Shown here piece by piece: positions 18,267 to 27,636 of a stretch of 64,000 nucleotides of DNA. The translations under genes and the position numbers were made by a program. The notes below the pieces were generated by a model that searched no databases, had not been told where the DNA came from, and was given only the letters and a program-made list of their open reading frames with translations. Source of the stretch: Flavobacterium sp. N1736 (GTDB taxonomy: Bacteria; Bacteroidota; Bacteroidia; Flavobacteriales; Flavobacteriaceae); assembly GCF_025947065.1 (NCBI RefSeq), contig NZ_CP109994.1, forward strand, positions 2,294,001 through 2,358,000, written 5' to 3'. Positions within the stretch are counted from its first letter, which is position 1, and every line of letters begins with the position of its first letter.

Positions 18267-19437
18267 AATCAATTGGCAACAAAGTCACTTCTTGTCCTTT
18301 TTTTAAAATTTCAATATCGTTTGGAACAATCAATAAACAATTGGCTATTGCGAAGGTATTTAGCATTGCTGAACTTTGTCCTTCTAAAATTGTTACGGTT
18401 GTTTCGTCATACAATGCTTTTAAAAACAATGTTTTTTCGGTTGTATTTGTAAAGCCTGTGTTTAATTTTCGAACTAATTTCGGTAAATGCGTTTTAGAAA
18501 ATCCCATTCGGTTTTTAATTGTGGGATACACATATACATAAAAATTGGTAAGCGATGATGCGGGATTTCCGGGTAATGCAAATACTAATGTCTCATTTTT
18601 AGATCCAAAAAACATGGGTTTTCCGGGTTTTTGATTGATCTTATAAAAAAGTTCTTCTACTCCATTTTCTAATAAGGCTTCTTTCACAAAATCATAATCT
18701 CCAACAGAAATTCCACCGGAAATTAGAACAATATCAAATTTTGGAAGAATATTTTTTAAAGCTTTTTTTGTTGCTTTAAGGTTATCTTTTACTTTATAAA
18801 CTTTCGTCTTAGTAACTCCAATGGTTTGCAGCGCTGCCTGCAACATTATCGAATTACTTTCATAAATTTTCCCTTTTGGTAATTTTTTACCTGCTTTTAC
18901 CAATTCGTTGCCTGTAACTAAAATAGCCACTTTTGGTTTTTTATAAACGGTTACTTCCGTAATTCCCAAGCAGGCTAAAAAACCAATTGCTGCGGGAGTT
19001 ATTAAAGTATTCGCCTCAAAAACAACCTCTTCTTTTACGATTTGTTCTCCTTTTGCCCTAACATTTGTAAATTGTTCCGGCATTCTGGTAATCAAAATCG
19101 AATTTTCATTAGCCAGTACATGTTCCTGCATTACAACTGTATCGGCATTTTTAGGTACAAAAGCACCGGTAAAAATACGTACTGCTTCATTCTCTTTCAA
19201 TTTTATATCAGTATGATCTCCTGCCTGCGAAATACCAATTACATCATACTGATGTCTTTGACTGTGAATAAAAGCATAACCATCCATAGCAGATTGACGA
19301 AAAGGCGGCATATTTATGGGCGAATAAACGGTTTCTGCTAAAATATATCCTAATGCTTTATGCACAGAAATTTTCTGAATGGGCATTGTGGCGCTATTCT
19401 CTGCAATAATTGATAAGGCTTGTTCAACTTGAATCAT
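18265..19437 (-). CDS. moeA: Molybdopterin molybdotransferase MoeA
   Basis: 390 residues from the ATG at 19437; a TTG eight codons upstream is in frame but less likely. Family motifs are MPPFRQSAMDGYA, IFTGAFVPKNADTVVMQEH, SGGISVGDYDFV and LPGNPASS. It inserts molybdate into adenylated molybdopterin. It has its own promoter with the phased boxes seen at the two nitrate genes, so it is likely co-regulated with them. A gap of 178 bp separates it from the upstream membrane-protein gene. Confidence 0.95.
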   Translation of the reverse strand: MIQVEQALSIIAENSATMPIQKISVHKALGYILAETVYSPINMPPFRQSAMDGYAFIHSQRHQYDVIGISQAGDHTDIKLKENEAVRIFTGAFVPKNADTVVMQEHVLANENSILITRMPEQFTNVRAKGEQIVKEEVVFEANTLITPAAIGFLACLGITEVTVYKKPKVAILVTGNELVKAGKKLPKGKIYESNSIMLQAALQTIGVTKTKVYKVKDNLKATKKALKNILPKFDIVLISGGISVGDYDFVKEALLENGVEELFYKINQKPGKPMFFGSKNETLVFALPGNPASSLTNFYVYVYPTIKNRMGFSKTHLPKLVRKLNTGFTNTTEKTLFLKALYDETTVTILEGQSSAMLNTFAIANCLLIVPNDIEILKKGQEVTLLPID

Positions 19438-19474
19438 GGCTGCTATTTTGTATACAAGCAAAAAATACTTATTA

Positions 19475-19496
19475 CAAATATAAGTATTTTTACTTA
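19475..19496 (-). promoter_or_regulatory. moeA promoter with phased TAAGTA/TACTTA boxes
   Basis: Reading the minus strand, TAAGTA (19496-19491) and TACTTA (19486-19481) are 10 bp apart and run into TATATTTG (19482-19475), a -7 element with the same 4-base overlap as at narK and the nitrate reductase fusion gene. A further TAAGTA lies at 19471-19466. On the plus strand the first pair is the palindrome TAAGTA-TTTT-TACTTA. Confidence 0.55.
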
Positions 19497-19615
19497 GTTT
19501 AAAACATTAGTAAATATAAATTTTAAAAGAATATAAATTTAGGGCTAATTCTTCTAATTCTATCAAAAAAACAGATTAATAGATGTATTGTTTACTTCTG
19601 ATTAAACGGACAACC

Positions 19616-19867
19616 TTATTTTTTGCTTTTAAAATTTCCTGTTGGAAGAAAATATAACCACGCAAAACCAATAAAAAATAAAAGCGCTGAGGCAATAAAA
19701 GCAGGCAATAATATCTCTTTATTATTATCAAGTGCATTATTTAATGAAGCATATAACAGCCAAATCTGAATACTGACATTTAAAATTAAAATAAAAATAA
19801 GTGTCGAAAGTATGTTGTTCAGTTTATTAGGATTTACTCGATTCTGACTTCTTCTAAAAGTACTCAT
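19616..19867 (-). CDS. Small two-helix membrane protein of nitrate reductase operon
   Basis: 83 residues with two clear transmembrane segments (about 19-42 and 53-74) and basic ends. It may belong to the DUF6755 group, but I am not sure of that. It lies 18 bp after the Rieske gene at the end of the second nitrate operon, suggesting a small subunit or assembly factor of the membrane complex. Confidence 0.6.
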   Translation of the reverse strand: MSTFRRSQNRVNPNKLNNILSTLIFILILNVSIQIWLLYASLNNALDNNKEILLPAFIASALLFFIGFAWLYFLPTGNFKSKK

Positions 19868-19885
19868 ACTTATTAAATTTAGGAT

Positions 19886-20404
19886 TTATAAATAACTGTT
19901 TTTATTTGCTGCAAGTGCTTTTACAAAAACGGCATTTTCTTTAAAAAATACTTCTAACTGCGGCAACGCTCTTGGCGGTGGTCCTGCAATTACATCTCCT
20001 GTCATGGCATCAAAAGATCCTTCGTGACAAGGGCAATGTATTATTCCTGTTCCGGGTTTGTAAAAAACAGAACAGGACAAATGTGTACATTTTTGTTCGT
20101 AAGCCCTGAAATCTCCGCTTTCAAGATGTACTAAAATATACGGAATTGTGCTTCCTTCAATTACAAATCCTCGTGTTCCTCCTACCGGAATTTCTTCTTT
20201 ATTACAAATAAAATGTTCTCCCTGAACACTTTCTTTTGGCAATAAATAGGCTTTTGCAGCAACAAATCCACTGCCAACCATTAATCCGCCTGAAACAAAA
20301 GTCAGGAATTTGGCAAAATCCCGTCGGCTCACCTGAGTTGATTCCTGTTTTTTTATCGGGAAATCTTTTTTCCAGTTTTCGTTTAAATTATCTTCTTTTG
20401 ACAT
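19886..20404 (-). CDS. Rieske [2Fe-2S] protein with Tat-type signal anchor
   Basis: 172 residues. A twin-arginine stretch SRRDFAKF at about residues 27-34 precedes a hydrophobic segment (FVSGGLMVGSGFVAAKAYLL), so the protein should be exported folded and stay anchored. The Rieske ligands are in CTHLSC and CPCHEGSFD. It would pass electrons from menaquinol, via the operon's b-type cytochrome, to another acceptor. It lies 11 bp after the ferredoxin gene. Confidence 0.9.
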   Translation of the reverse strand: MSKEDNLNENWKKDFPIKKQESTQVSRRDFAKFLTFVSGGLMVGSGFVAAKAYLLPKESVQGEHFICNKEEIPVGGTRGFVIEGSTIPYILVHLESGDFRAYEQKCTHLSCSVFYKPGTGIIHCPCHEGSFDAMTGDVIAGPPPRALPQLEVFFKENAVFVKALAANKNSYL

Positions 20405-20415
20405 CGATTCCGGAT

Positions 20416-20985
20416 TTAATATATTCTTAATTCATTACTGCCTTTTGGCATCATAATATTTACTTTGGTATTTACTGTTTCTTTACCGAATATGAAGGTA
20501 TTAACAGGAGAACTATTGGGTCTCATTTCTTCGATTTCGGCCTTTGTGCCGTAGAATAATGCTCCGCTGGGACAAACAGTTGCGCACATTGGTTTTTTAC
20601 CTACGCTTGTTCTGTCGTAACACATGGTACATTTCATCATCAAATCATACTCTTCCATTTTTTTAGGAACTCCAAAAGGACATGCCATTACGCAATTTGA
20701 GCAGCCAATACATCTTTCTGTATTTGCGGTATGAACAATTCCAAATTCATCTTGCGAAATCGCATCGGCAGGACAAACATTTGCACATACCGGATCTTCG
20801 CAATGCATACAAACCTGTACTGTGGTTTGAATCGTTGATGATCTTTCTACATAATTCACGCTTATCAAAGATTCCTGTCCGTTTGTCTCACATTCTGCAC
20901 ACGCCATTTCACAGGCTTTACAGCCAATACAACGCTGCAGATCTACAAAAAACTCTTCATTTTTATTAAAATTAGTCAAGTTCAT
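20416..20985 (-). CDS. Four-cluster ferredoxin subunit (NrfC/NarH-like)
   Basis: 189 residues with four cysteine groups: [35 protein letters not shown] and [20 protein letters not shown]. This is the pattern of the electron-transfer subunit of molybdopterin oxidoreductases. It has no signal peptide. It lies 19 bp after the molybdopterin oxidoreductase gene and should link it to the quinol-oxidising part. Confidence 0.93.
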   Translation of the reverse strand: MNLTNFNKNEEFFVDLQRCIGCKACEMACAECETNGQESLISVNYVERSSTIQTTVQVCMHCEDPVCANVCPADAISQDEFGIVHTANTERCIGCSNCVMACPFGVPKKMEEYDLMMKCTMCYDRTSVGKKPMCATVCPSGALFYGTKAEIEEMRPNSSPVNTFIFGKETVNTKVNIMMPKGSNELRIY

Positions 20986-21004
20986 AATTTTGCAATTTTA
21001 TAGA

Positions 21005-23220
21005 TTAAACACTTGCATAAGCTTCTGATTCTTTTGATGGCGGTGCAATTTCCCCCAGCGGATCTAATAAACAGGCACAAACTTTAAATTCGGGTATTTT
21101 TGAAACAGGATCTAAAATTCCGGTTGTAAGTTGATTTGCAGATTTGGCTCCCGGCCAATGATATGGTATAAAAACGGTGTCTTTGCGTATAGTTTCAACG
21201 ATATTCGCCGGAAAAATTCCTTCACCTCTCCTTGTTGCTACCCGAACCAGTTCTCGTTGTTTAATTCCATATTTTAAAGCCAGTTCCGGATGAATTTCTA
21301 ACATAGGTTCAGGGAACTGGTCTACCAATTTACCTATTCTGCGTGTTTGAGTACCGCTTAAATATTGTGAAACTACACGACCTGTAGTAAGGGTTATTGG
21401 GTATTCGTCATTAGTAATTTCTCCGGGTTCTCTATATGGAGCAGGATTAAAATGTGCTTTTTTATCGGGAGTTGCAAATACTTTATCTTCCCATAATCTT
21501 GGTGTTCCCGGATGATCATCTGTTGGACAAGGCCAAAAAACGCCCATATTATCTTCTATTTTTTTATAGGATATTCCAAAATAATCTGCGGTTCCGCCTT
21601 TTGAGGCTACGCGCAATTCATTAAAAATAGCTTCGCTGTTTTCGTATGTAAATTTATCTTCTTCTCCTAGTCGTTTGGCTATTTCCAGCAATATTGACGT
21701 ATCTGTTCTGGCTTCTCCGGAGGCGTAACTGCCTGACGAATTCTAATAACACGACCTTCTGCAGATGTTGTTGTTCCTTCTTCTTCTTCCTGCAAAGAAC
21801 CTGCTAAAACAATATCCGCATGACGAGCCGTTTCATTTAAAAAGAAATCGATACAAACGTAGAATTCTAATTTTTCAAGTGCAGCCCTGACATAATTATT
21901 ATTTGGAAGCGAAACCAGCGGATTAAAACAAATGGAAATCAATCCTTTGATCTCTCCGCTATGAATGGCTTCTATAATTTCATAAGCTGTTAATCCTTTT
22001 CCGGGCATGTCTTTCTCGTCAATTCCCCAAACTTGAGAAATATATTTACGATGTTCCGGATTTTCAATATCACGATTTCCCGGTAATTGATCGCATTTAT
22101 GACCGTGTTCTCTTCCGCCTTGTCCGTTTCCTTGTCCGGTTATGGTTCCATATCCGCAATAAGGTCTTCCAATTCTTCCGGTTGCGAGAACGAGATTTAT
22201 ACAGCCAACTACATTATCAACACCTTTGGAGTGATGTTCGATTCCGCGTGCGTGAAGTAAAAAGCTAGTCTTTGCTTTTCCCCATAATTCTGCGGCTTCT
22301 TGTATTTTATATTTATCAATTCCTGTAATTTCTTCTGCCCATTCTAAGGTATAATCTTTTACAGCATCGATTGTTTCCTGAAATCCTGATGTATAATTGT
22401 CTATAAAATCATGATCAAGCATATCGTGATCTACCAGATATTTTAGCATTGCGCCATATAAAGCGGAGTCTGTTCCGGGTTTTACATCTAAATGCACATC
22501 AGCAGTTCTGGCTAACGGTATCATTCTTGGATCGATTACAATTAATTTTGCGCCGCGATCTCTGGCTTTCCAAATCCAGTGCGTTAATGTTGGAAACGTT
22601 TCGCTGATATTGGCTCCGGCAACAATAATTACTTCTGCATATTCTAAATCAGAATAATTGTTTGAGGCGCGATCTAAACCAAAAGCTTTTTTATTTCCGG
22701 CTCCGGCACTTACCATACAAAGTCTTCCGTTATAATCCAGATTTCTGGTTTTTAAGGCTACACGGGCAAATTTTCCAACGAGATAACTTTTTTCATTGGT
22801 TAGTGATACGCCTGATAACATCGAGAATGCATGTTTACCATATTTCTCCTGTATTCTTTTTATTTCAGATACGGTTTTATCCATTGCTTCATCCCAGGAT
22901 GTTTTCTCAAAACCTTTGCCTTCTATTCTTTTTATGGGATGCAAAAGACGATCAGGATGATTATTTTGCAAATAACGCTGTACTCCTTTTGGGCACAAAC
23001 GACCTTCGTTAAACGGAAATTCCATCCACGGTTCAAAACCAACTACTTTATTTTCTTTTACCAATAACTGAATTCCACATTGCATTCCGCAAAAACAACA
23101 ATGTGTTTTTACTACTTCATCCGGTTCATCTCTACCTGTGTAACCATCTTTTGGCGCATAATTTAAATGAGGACCAAAATCTTCAATAATTTTCTCGATT
23201 GATACGGGTAATTTTGCCAT
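21005..23220 (-). pseudogene. Second molybdopterin oxidoreductase (nitrate reductase type), frameshifted
   Basis: Two overlapping frames together encode one protein of about 739 residues. The first (23220-21679) holds the [4Fe-4S] motif [10 protein letters not shown] ... LCPKG, the cysteine molybdenum ligand in [10 protein letters not shown] and cofactor-binding segments. It then goes out of frame at TPP|EKPEQ. The second frame (to 21005) continues as [19 protein letters not shown], exactly what the family has there, and carries the C-terminal cofactor domain. One missing G near 21716-21721 explains it. It is either a real inactivating deletion or a sequence error; everything else looks intact. 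It lacks a Tat signal. The gene sits among subunits for electron delivery from quinol. Confidence 0.88.
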
Positions 23221-23238
23221 GTCTTTTTTTTTATTTTT

Positions 23239-23340
23239 GTTTCAGGTTTTCAGTCTCAGTTTTCAGTCTCAGTTCTCAGTTCTCAGTCTACAAACTGTGA
23301 CTGCTTTTACTGTCACTGTAAACTGAGACTGTAAACTGTT
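23239..23340. repeat. TCAGTCTCAGT simple repeat with inverted copy
   Basis: Repeats of TCAGT(C/T)(T/C)CAG, partly tandem, face a near-complementary ACTGAGACTG copy at about 23319-23330. It fills the gap between the molybdopterin oxidoreductase and the b-type cytochrome genes. Confidence 0.65.
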
Positions 23341-23354
23341 TTTTCACTGCGACT

Positions 23355-24407
23355 TTATCCAAACAGCTTACCGCCGTTTTCTAATCTTGCTTTTAAGTGT
23401 GCTTTCGCCAAACGTGATCTTTTTCCTTCGGGGCTTAAATCGAGATGGGAAGTTCCGTCTTCATGTGTAAAATCAAAACCTAATTGTTTGGTTACAATTT
23501 TTAAATCATCGATATGAAGTTGTGTTGCAAATTCTTCGCCTGTATGCGGGCAAACTGCCATTCCTTTTTTTCTTCCTTCTTGTTTATAAATATGTGCTCC
23601 TATTTGAGCCGGACGCTGTATGATGTGAAAGAATTTCCCAAACGGAATCCATATTAAAAACATAATTACGGTTACGGCATGAATTACGGCAAGAAAATCA
23701 TATGCAAATCCTTTCATAAATTGATACGAATAGGTAAGACATAATCCTGTAACTGATATTGCTATTAATAGAATTAAGGGTAATAAATCGCCTTCAAAAG
23801 TTTGAGTTGCAATTAATCCCGGATTTGTCAATCGCCTGCGCAAATAATAAACAGATCCAATTATAACTAACCATGAAGACCAGTTTAAGGCATGAAAAAT
23901 TAGAAATGCCAAGAATGAGTTTATTTTAAAATCCATCATTTTGAATCCAAAAAAATGAGCTTCATAAATTGAAATGGAATCTGGCGCCAATGTAAAATGA
24001 ATCCACCCAAACGTAAGCGGAATTGTTATTGCAAAGGCAGAAAGACAGCCTAAAGCAATACAAAAATGCGCCATCCAGCGGTATTTACTTCTGGGATAAA
24101 TAAATTTTTGAACTACTATATTTTCAACCGATTCTTTGCCTAAAAACCACATATGTTCAACTATTTTTCCGGTAAACAAAAAAGTAATGCTTCGTTTAAA
24201 ATACATCCAGGTTGGCGGTCGCTGCAGCCAAACGGTATAACGATATACGATTCCAAAAAAAGCAAATACAGTCCCGAATAAATAAGTGATTAAAGCGGCA
24301 TCAAAATTTTGCAGCTGTCTTGATCCTAAAAAAACCAATACTATCGTTAATGCAGAAACGAGCGTTGCGATAAGTAAAGCTTTTGTATTGAACGTTTTAG
24401 TCTTCAT
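23355..24407 (-). CDS. Integral membrane b-type cytochrome-like subunit
   Basis: 350 residues with about six transmembrane helices. Candidate haem-ligand histidines lie within helices (RWMAHFCIALGC, LIFHALNWSSW, DFLAVIHAVTVIMF) and in the NarI-like ending GKFFHIIQRP. A soluble tail of about 75 residues follows. It has the traits of a quinol-oxidising subunit, and it shares an operon with a molybdopterin oxidoreductase, a ferredoxin and a Rieske protein. Automated annotation could mistake it for a transporter. Confidence in membrane topology is high and in haem binding moderate. Confidence 0.72.
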   Translation of the reverse strand: MKTKTFNTKALLIATLVSALTIVLVFLGSRQLQNFDAALITYLFGTVFAFFGIVYRYTVWLQRPPTWMYFKRSITFLFTGKIVEHMWFLGKESVENIVVQKFIYPRSKYRWMAHFCIALGCLSAFAITIPLTFGWIHFTLAPDSISIYEAHFFGFKMMDFKINSFLAFLIFHALNWSSWLVIIGSVYYLRRRLTNPGLIATQTFEGDLLPLILLIAISVTGLCLTYSYQFMKGFAYDFLAVIHAVTVIMFLIWIPFGKFFHIIQRPAQIGAHIYKQEGRKKGMAVCPHTGEEFATQLHIDDLKIVTKQLGFDFTHEDGTSHLDLSPEGKRSRLAKAHLKARLENGGKLFG

Positions 24408-24433
24408 CCTTAATAAATTTTAATGATTACTTA

Positions 24434-26026
24434 TTAACTTGGTTTTTCGCAATTTTTACGATTATAAAACCACCAATTGATACTTGTTGCCAGTATTGTG
24501 AAAACTGCAACTCCAATAAAAAATTGATTTACAGTGCCGTTCGCTGAAAGATTATTTCCAATTAATTTAGAAAATATAAAGGGTCCAAATGCAGCGATTG
24601 CAGCTGTCCAGCCAATTACTCCGGCTGCCTGACGTTGGTTTTCTGCAAAAATAATTGGGTATTGTCTAAACGTTCCCGCATTTCCAATTCCGGTAAAGAA
24701 GAACATTCCCAGTATTACTGCTACAAAAAGAGGAAATTGCTCCATACTTGTTGGCGCCACTAATCCTTGAGTAACTAAAATAATTGCTCCCGCTAAAATT
24801 CCTAAACCGGTAATTGTAGTCAAAATTGCGCCTCCAACTTTATCGGCGACAAATCCAAAAGCAATTCTGCTTGCTGACCCAATAAGCGGTCCGTAAAAAG
24901 CATAAACCAAAGGATCAGGAGCATTTGGGAAATCTCCGTATAAAAATTTAATCATTAACGGAAACGCCGCAGATAAACCCGCAAATGTTCCAAAAGTCAT
25001 CACATACGTAATGGTGCAATACCAGGTATGTTTATTCGAGAAGATGTCCATTTGTTCTCTAACAGAGGCTTTCATTGGAATACTTCTTAAATAAAACCAG
25101 CTTATAATTGATAATAGGATTAAAAAAGGAACGTACCAAAATGCCGCTGATTGCAGGTATATTGTTGTGTTTTTAACCGCCGTATTTTCAGGACTGATAT
25201 CATTTAATATTTTTTCGGCCATTTTTGGGTTGGCATTTGCGATCGCCTTGGCTTTTGCTTTTAAAGGCAATGAAACAAAAACGACGACTTTATCATTAGA
25301 ATGTGTAGCAGTTCTTACTGAATCAGTTATATTTTCATTTACGTTTGTCAATATTCTGGCTTGTACATCAGGATCTAAAGCTGCAAAAACCTCTTTTTGT
25401 TTTTCAATACTGGCATTCTGAAAAACAACTATTGCTTCTTTATGATCGATACTTGTAAATACTGACGCGGCGCCAAAAATACTGACGCTTATAATAAGCG
25501 GCGTAACAAATTGCGCTACCGAAACACCAAAATTTCCAATTCCTGCCTGAATTCCAAGCGCTGTTCCTTTAAGTCTTTTAGGAAAAAATAAACTTGTACT
25601 TGGCATGTAGGATGAAAAATCTCCTCCGCCAAAACCTGTTGTAAAGGCTAATAATGCAAAGACCCAAAATGGTGTGTTGACATCCATTACTGCAAAACCA
25701 ATTCCGATTACGGGAATTAACTTTATAAGCGTTGCAAATGAAACGACATGCCGTGTTCCGAAAATGGGTAATATAAAAGTGTGAATAATTCTTAAAAGTC
25801 CTGCCGCCAATCCGGGAATTGCTGTTAACCAAAAAAGCTGATCTTTAGTAAAACGAAATCCTAACCCGGGTAATTTAACTGCAATCACACTCATCATGAA
25901 CCAGGAGGCAAATGATAATATTAAAGTAAGCGTTGTTATTGTTAACGTTCTCCATGCAATTTTACTTCCATTAGAATTCCAAAACGTTTCATCTTCGGGC
26001 TCCCATTTATCTAACCAAGTTTTCAT
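24434..26026 (-). CDS. NarK-type MFS transporter with helical insertion
   Basis: 530 residues, nitrate/nitrite porter family (GIQAGIGNFGVSVAQF near 158, GNAGTFRQYP near 450). It differs from the other two NarK proteins. Residues about 189-290 are an extramembrane insertion made of a duplicated unit of about 37 residues (199-234 and 247-283). Each copy holds an ALDPDVQARIL-type motif like the helical repeats of MgtE N-domain or FliG. It lies between the other narK copy and the cytochrome gene, with gaps of 20-27 bp. It probably forms an import/antiport pair with the upstream gene. Confidence 0.88.
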   Translation of the reverse strand: MKTWLDKWEPEDETFWNSNGSKIAWRTLTITTLTLILSFASWFMMSVIAVKLPGLGFRFTKDQLFWLTAIPGLAAGLLRIIHTFILPIFGTRHVVSFATLIKLIPVIGIGFAVMDVNTPFWVFALLAFTTGFGGGDFSSYMPSTSLFFPKRLKGTALGIQAGIGNFGVSVAQFVTPLIISVSIFGAASVFTSIDHKEAIVVFQNASIEKQKEVFAALDPDVQARILTNVNENITDSVRTATHSNDKVVVFVSLPLKAKAKAIANANPKMAEKILNDISPENTAVKNTTIYLQSAAFWYVPFLILLSIISWFYLRSIPMKASVREQMDIFSNKHTWYCTITYVMTFGTFAGLSAAFPLMIKFLYGDFPNAPDPLVYAFYGPLIGSASRIAFGFVADKVGGAILTTITGLGILAGAIILVTQGLVAPTSMEQFPLFVAVILGMFFFTGIGNAGTFRQYPIIFAENQRQAAGVIGWTAAIAAFGPFIFSKLIGNNLSANGTVNQFFIGVAVFTILATSINWWFYNRKNCEKPS

Positions 26027-26046
26027 ATTATTTTATATTCGTTTAA

Positions 26047-27519
26047 TTATTTATCTTCTATATCTCGGGTAAAATCCGGTGATTTTATTCGCATTGCATT
26101 TATAATTGTTCGGTGCATCCAGAGTAAACAAAGTACTGATACTACAAAAATGAATATCCATGAACTGGTCCAGAGTCCGGTATAATTAAGGAGATAACCA
26201 AAAATAATGGGACCGATAAATCCACCAAGTCCGCCTATTAAGCCCACCATTCCGCCAACTACGCCCACTTCATTAGGAAAATATTCCGGAATATGTTTGT
26301 AAACAGCCGCCTTACCAATTCCCCATGAAATACCTATTAAGATTACTAAAACCAAATAAACCCAGATATTTGCACTAAACTTGATTTGTGTAATGCCTTT
26401 GGCTAATAATTCTTTCTTTTTTACTTCCTGATTTTGTTTTACAACAATTTCCTGCCATGAGTTTTTTACAGGAAAAACAGCCGTTTCACGATTTTCTGAA
26501 ATTTCTTTTTTATAGATATTATGTGTTTTACCATTTACAATTACGGTATTGGCAGAAACTTCGGTTACGACACCATTTGTAGAAGATAAAACTCCGGGAC
26601 CGGCTGTAAATATTTCCATTTTTGGAAACATCAATAAAAAGCTAATTACGATTGATGAACCTAAAACCCAATACATTACTTTTCTTGCGCCATATTTATC
26701 TGATAAATAGCCTCCAAAAGCCCTGATAATTCCGGATGGTAAACTAAACATCGTAGCAAACATTCCGCCCATTACAAGTGTCGTATGATAAACATTCATA
26801 AAGTTTGGAAGCAGCCATTGTGAATAGGCTACAAAAAAGCCGAAAACTAAAAAGTAGTATGCTCCAAAACGCCAAACCCGTATGTTTTTAAGCGGAGACA
26901 TCAACTCTGTCATTGTTTTTGAAACGGCGTTATTTGTTTTATTTTTTGCAAAAACGATAAAAAGAATCCCTATTATTACTAAAACACCACCATAAATAAT
27001 GGGCAGCATTTTCCAGCCATTTACAGGATCTTTTTCTGATAAATGATTGAGTAATGTTGGAGCAATAAAAGTTGTGATTGCTGCACCGGCATTTCCCATT
27101 CCGAAAATACCTAAAGCTCTTCCCTGCCATTCTTTAGGATACCAAATTGAAGTATAACCAATTCCTACTGCAAAACTGGTTCCTACCAATCCGAAGAAAA
27201 AACTTAAAACGGCAAAACTCCAGAATGAATCAGCAAAAGGAAGAAGAAAAAGCGGAATCGAACAAAGTAATAATAAGATTGAAAATACAATTTTACCACC
27301 ATATTTATCTGTTAAAATACCAATAGGAAGCCGAAATATGGAACCTGATAAAATAGGAATTCCTAACAACCAGCCTGTTTCTACAACTGTCCAGTTAAAA
27401 ATACCTTTATCTACCAAATACGTAACTAAAACGCCATTTAATGTCCAACAGGCAAAACATATTGTAAATGCCAGTGTATTTAAGAATAAAATTCTGTGAG
27501 ACTGAGATAAACTACTCAT
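26047..27519 (-). CDS. narK: NarK-type nitrate/nitrite MFS transporter
   Basis: 490 residues, a close paralogue of the protein at 799-2277 along its whole length. It shares GIFGMGNAGAAITTFIAP and the polar insertion at about residues 300-383. It is the first gene of the second nitrate operon, 20 bp ahead of the second transporter. A palindrome of CRP/FNR type lies about 105 bp upstream. Confidence 0.93.
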   Translation of the reverse strand: MSSLSQSHRILFLNTLAFTICFACWTLNGVLVTYLVDKGIFNWTVVETGWLLGIPILSGSIFRLPIGILTDKYGGKIVFSILLLLCSIPLFLLPFADSFWSFAVLSFFFGLVGTSFAVGIGYTSIWYPKEWQGRALGIFGMGNAGAAITTFIAPTLLNHLSEKDPVNGWKMLPIIYGGVLVIIGILFIVFAKNKTNNAVSKTMTELMSPLKNIRVWRFGAYYFLVFGFFVAYSQWLLPNFMNVYHTTLVMGGMFATMFSLPSGIIRAFGGYLSDKYGARKVMYWVLGSSIVISFLLMFPKMEIFTAGPGVLSSTNGVVTEVSANTVIVNGKTHNIYKKEISENRETAVFPVKNSWQEIVVKQNQEVKKKELLAKGITQIKFSANIWVYLVLVILIGISWGIGKAAVYKHIPEYFPNEVGVVGGMVGLIGGLGGFIGPIIFGYLLNYTGLWTSSWIFIFVVSVLCLLWMHRTIINAMRIKSPDFTRDIEDK

Positions 27520-27592
27520 ATAAGCTTATTTTTTAATATGGATTTTAACAAATTGGTATTCAATTAAAAAAAGGATTCTTTACTTTAAAACA

Positions 27593-27636
27593 CAAAATTG
27601 ATTAAATAAATTCTTACACAAAATGACAATTGTCAT
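27593..27636 (-). promoter_or_regulatory. Candidate CRP/FNR-type operator and -7 element before second nitrate operon
   Basis: ATGACAATTGTCAT (27623-27636) is a perfect palindrome with TGAC-N4-GTCA geometry, as bound by nitrogen-oxide and anaerobic regulators of the CRP/FNR superfamily. On the minus strand CAATTTTG (27600-27593) is a near match to TAnnTTTG. The operator centre would be about 43 bp from the start of transcription. Confidence 0.4.

Noticed and set aside
21679..23220. Separate functional gene ending at 21679
   Set aside because: The next frame continues the same family domain without a gap, so the stop results from a one-base shift and not a true gene end.
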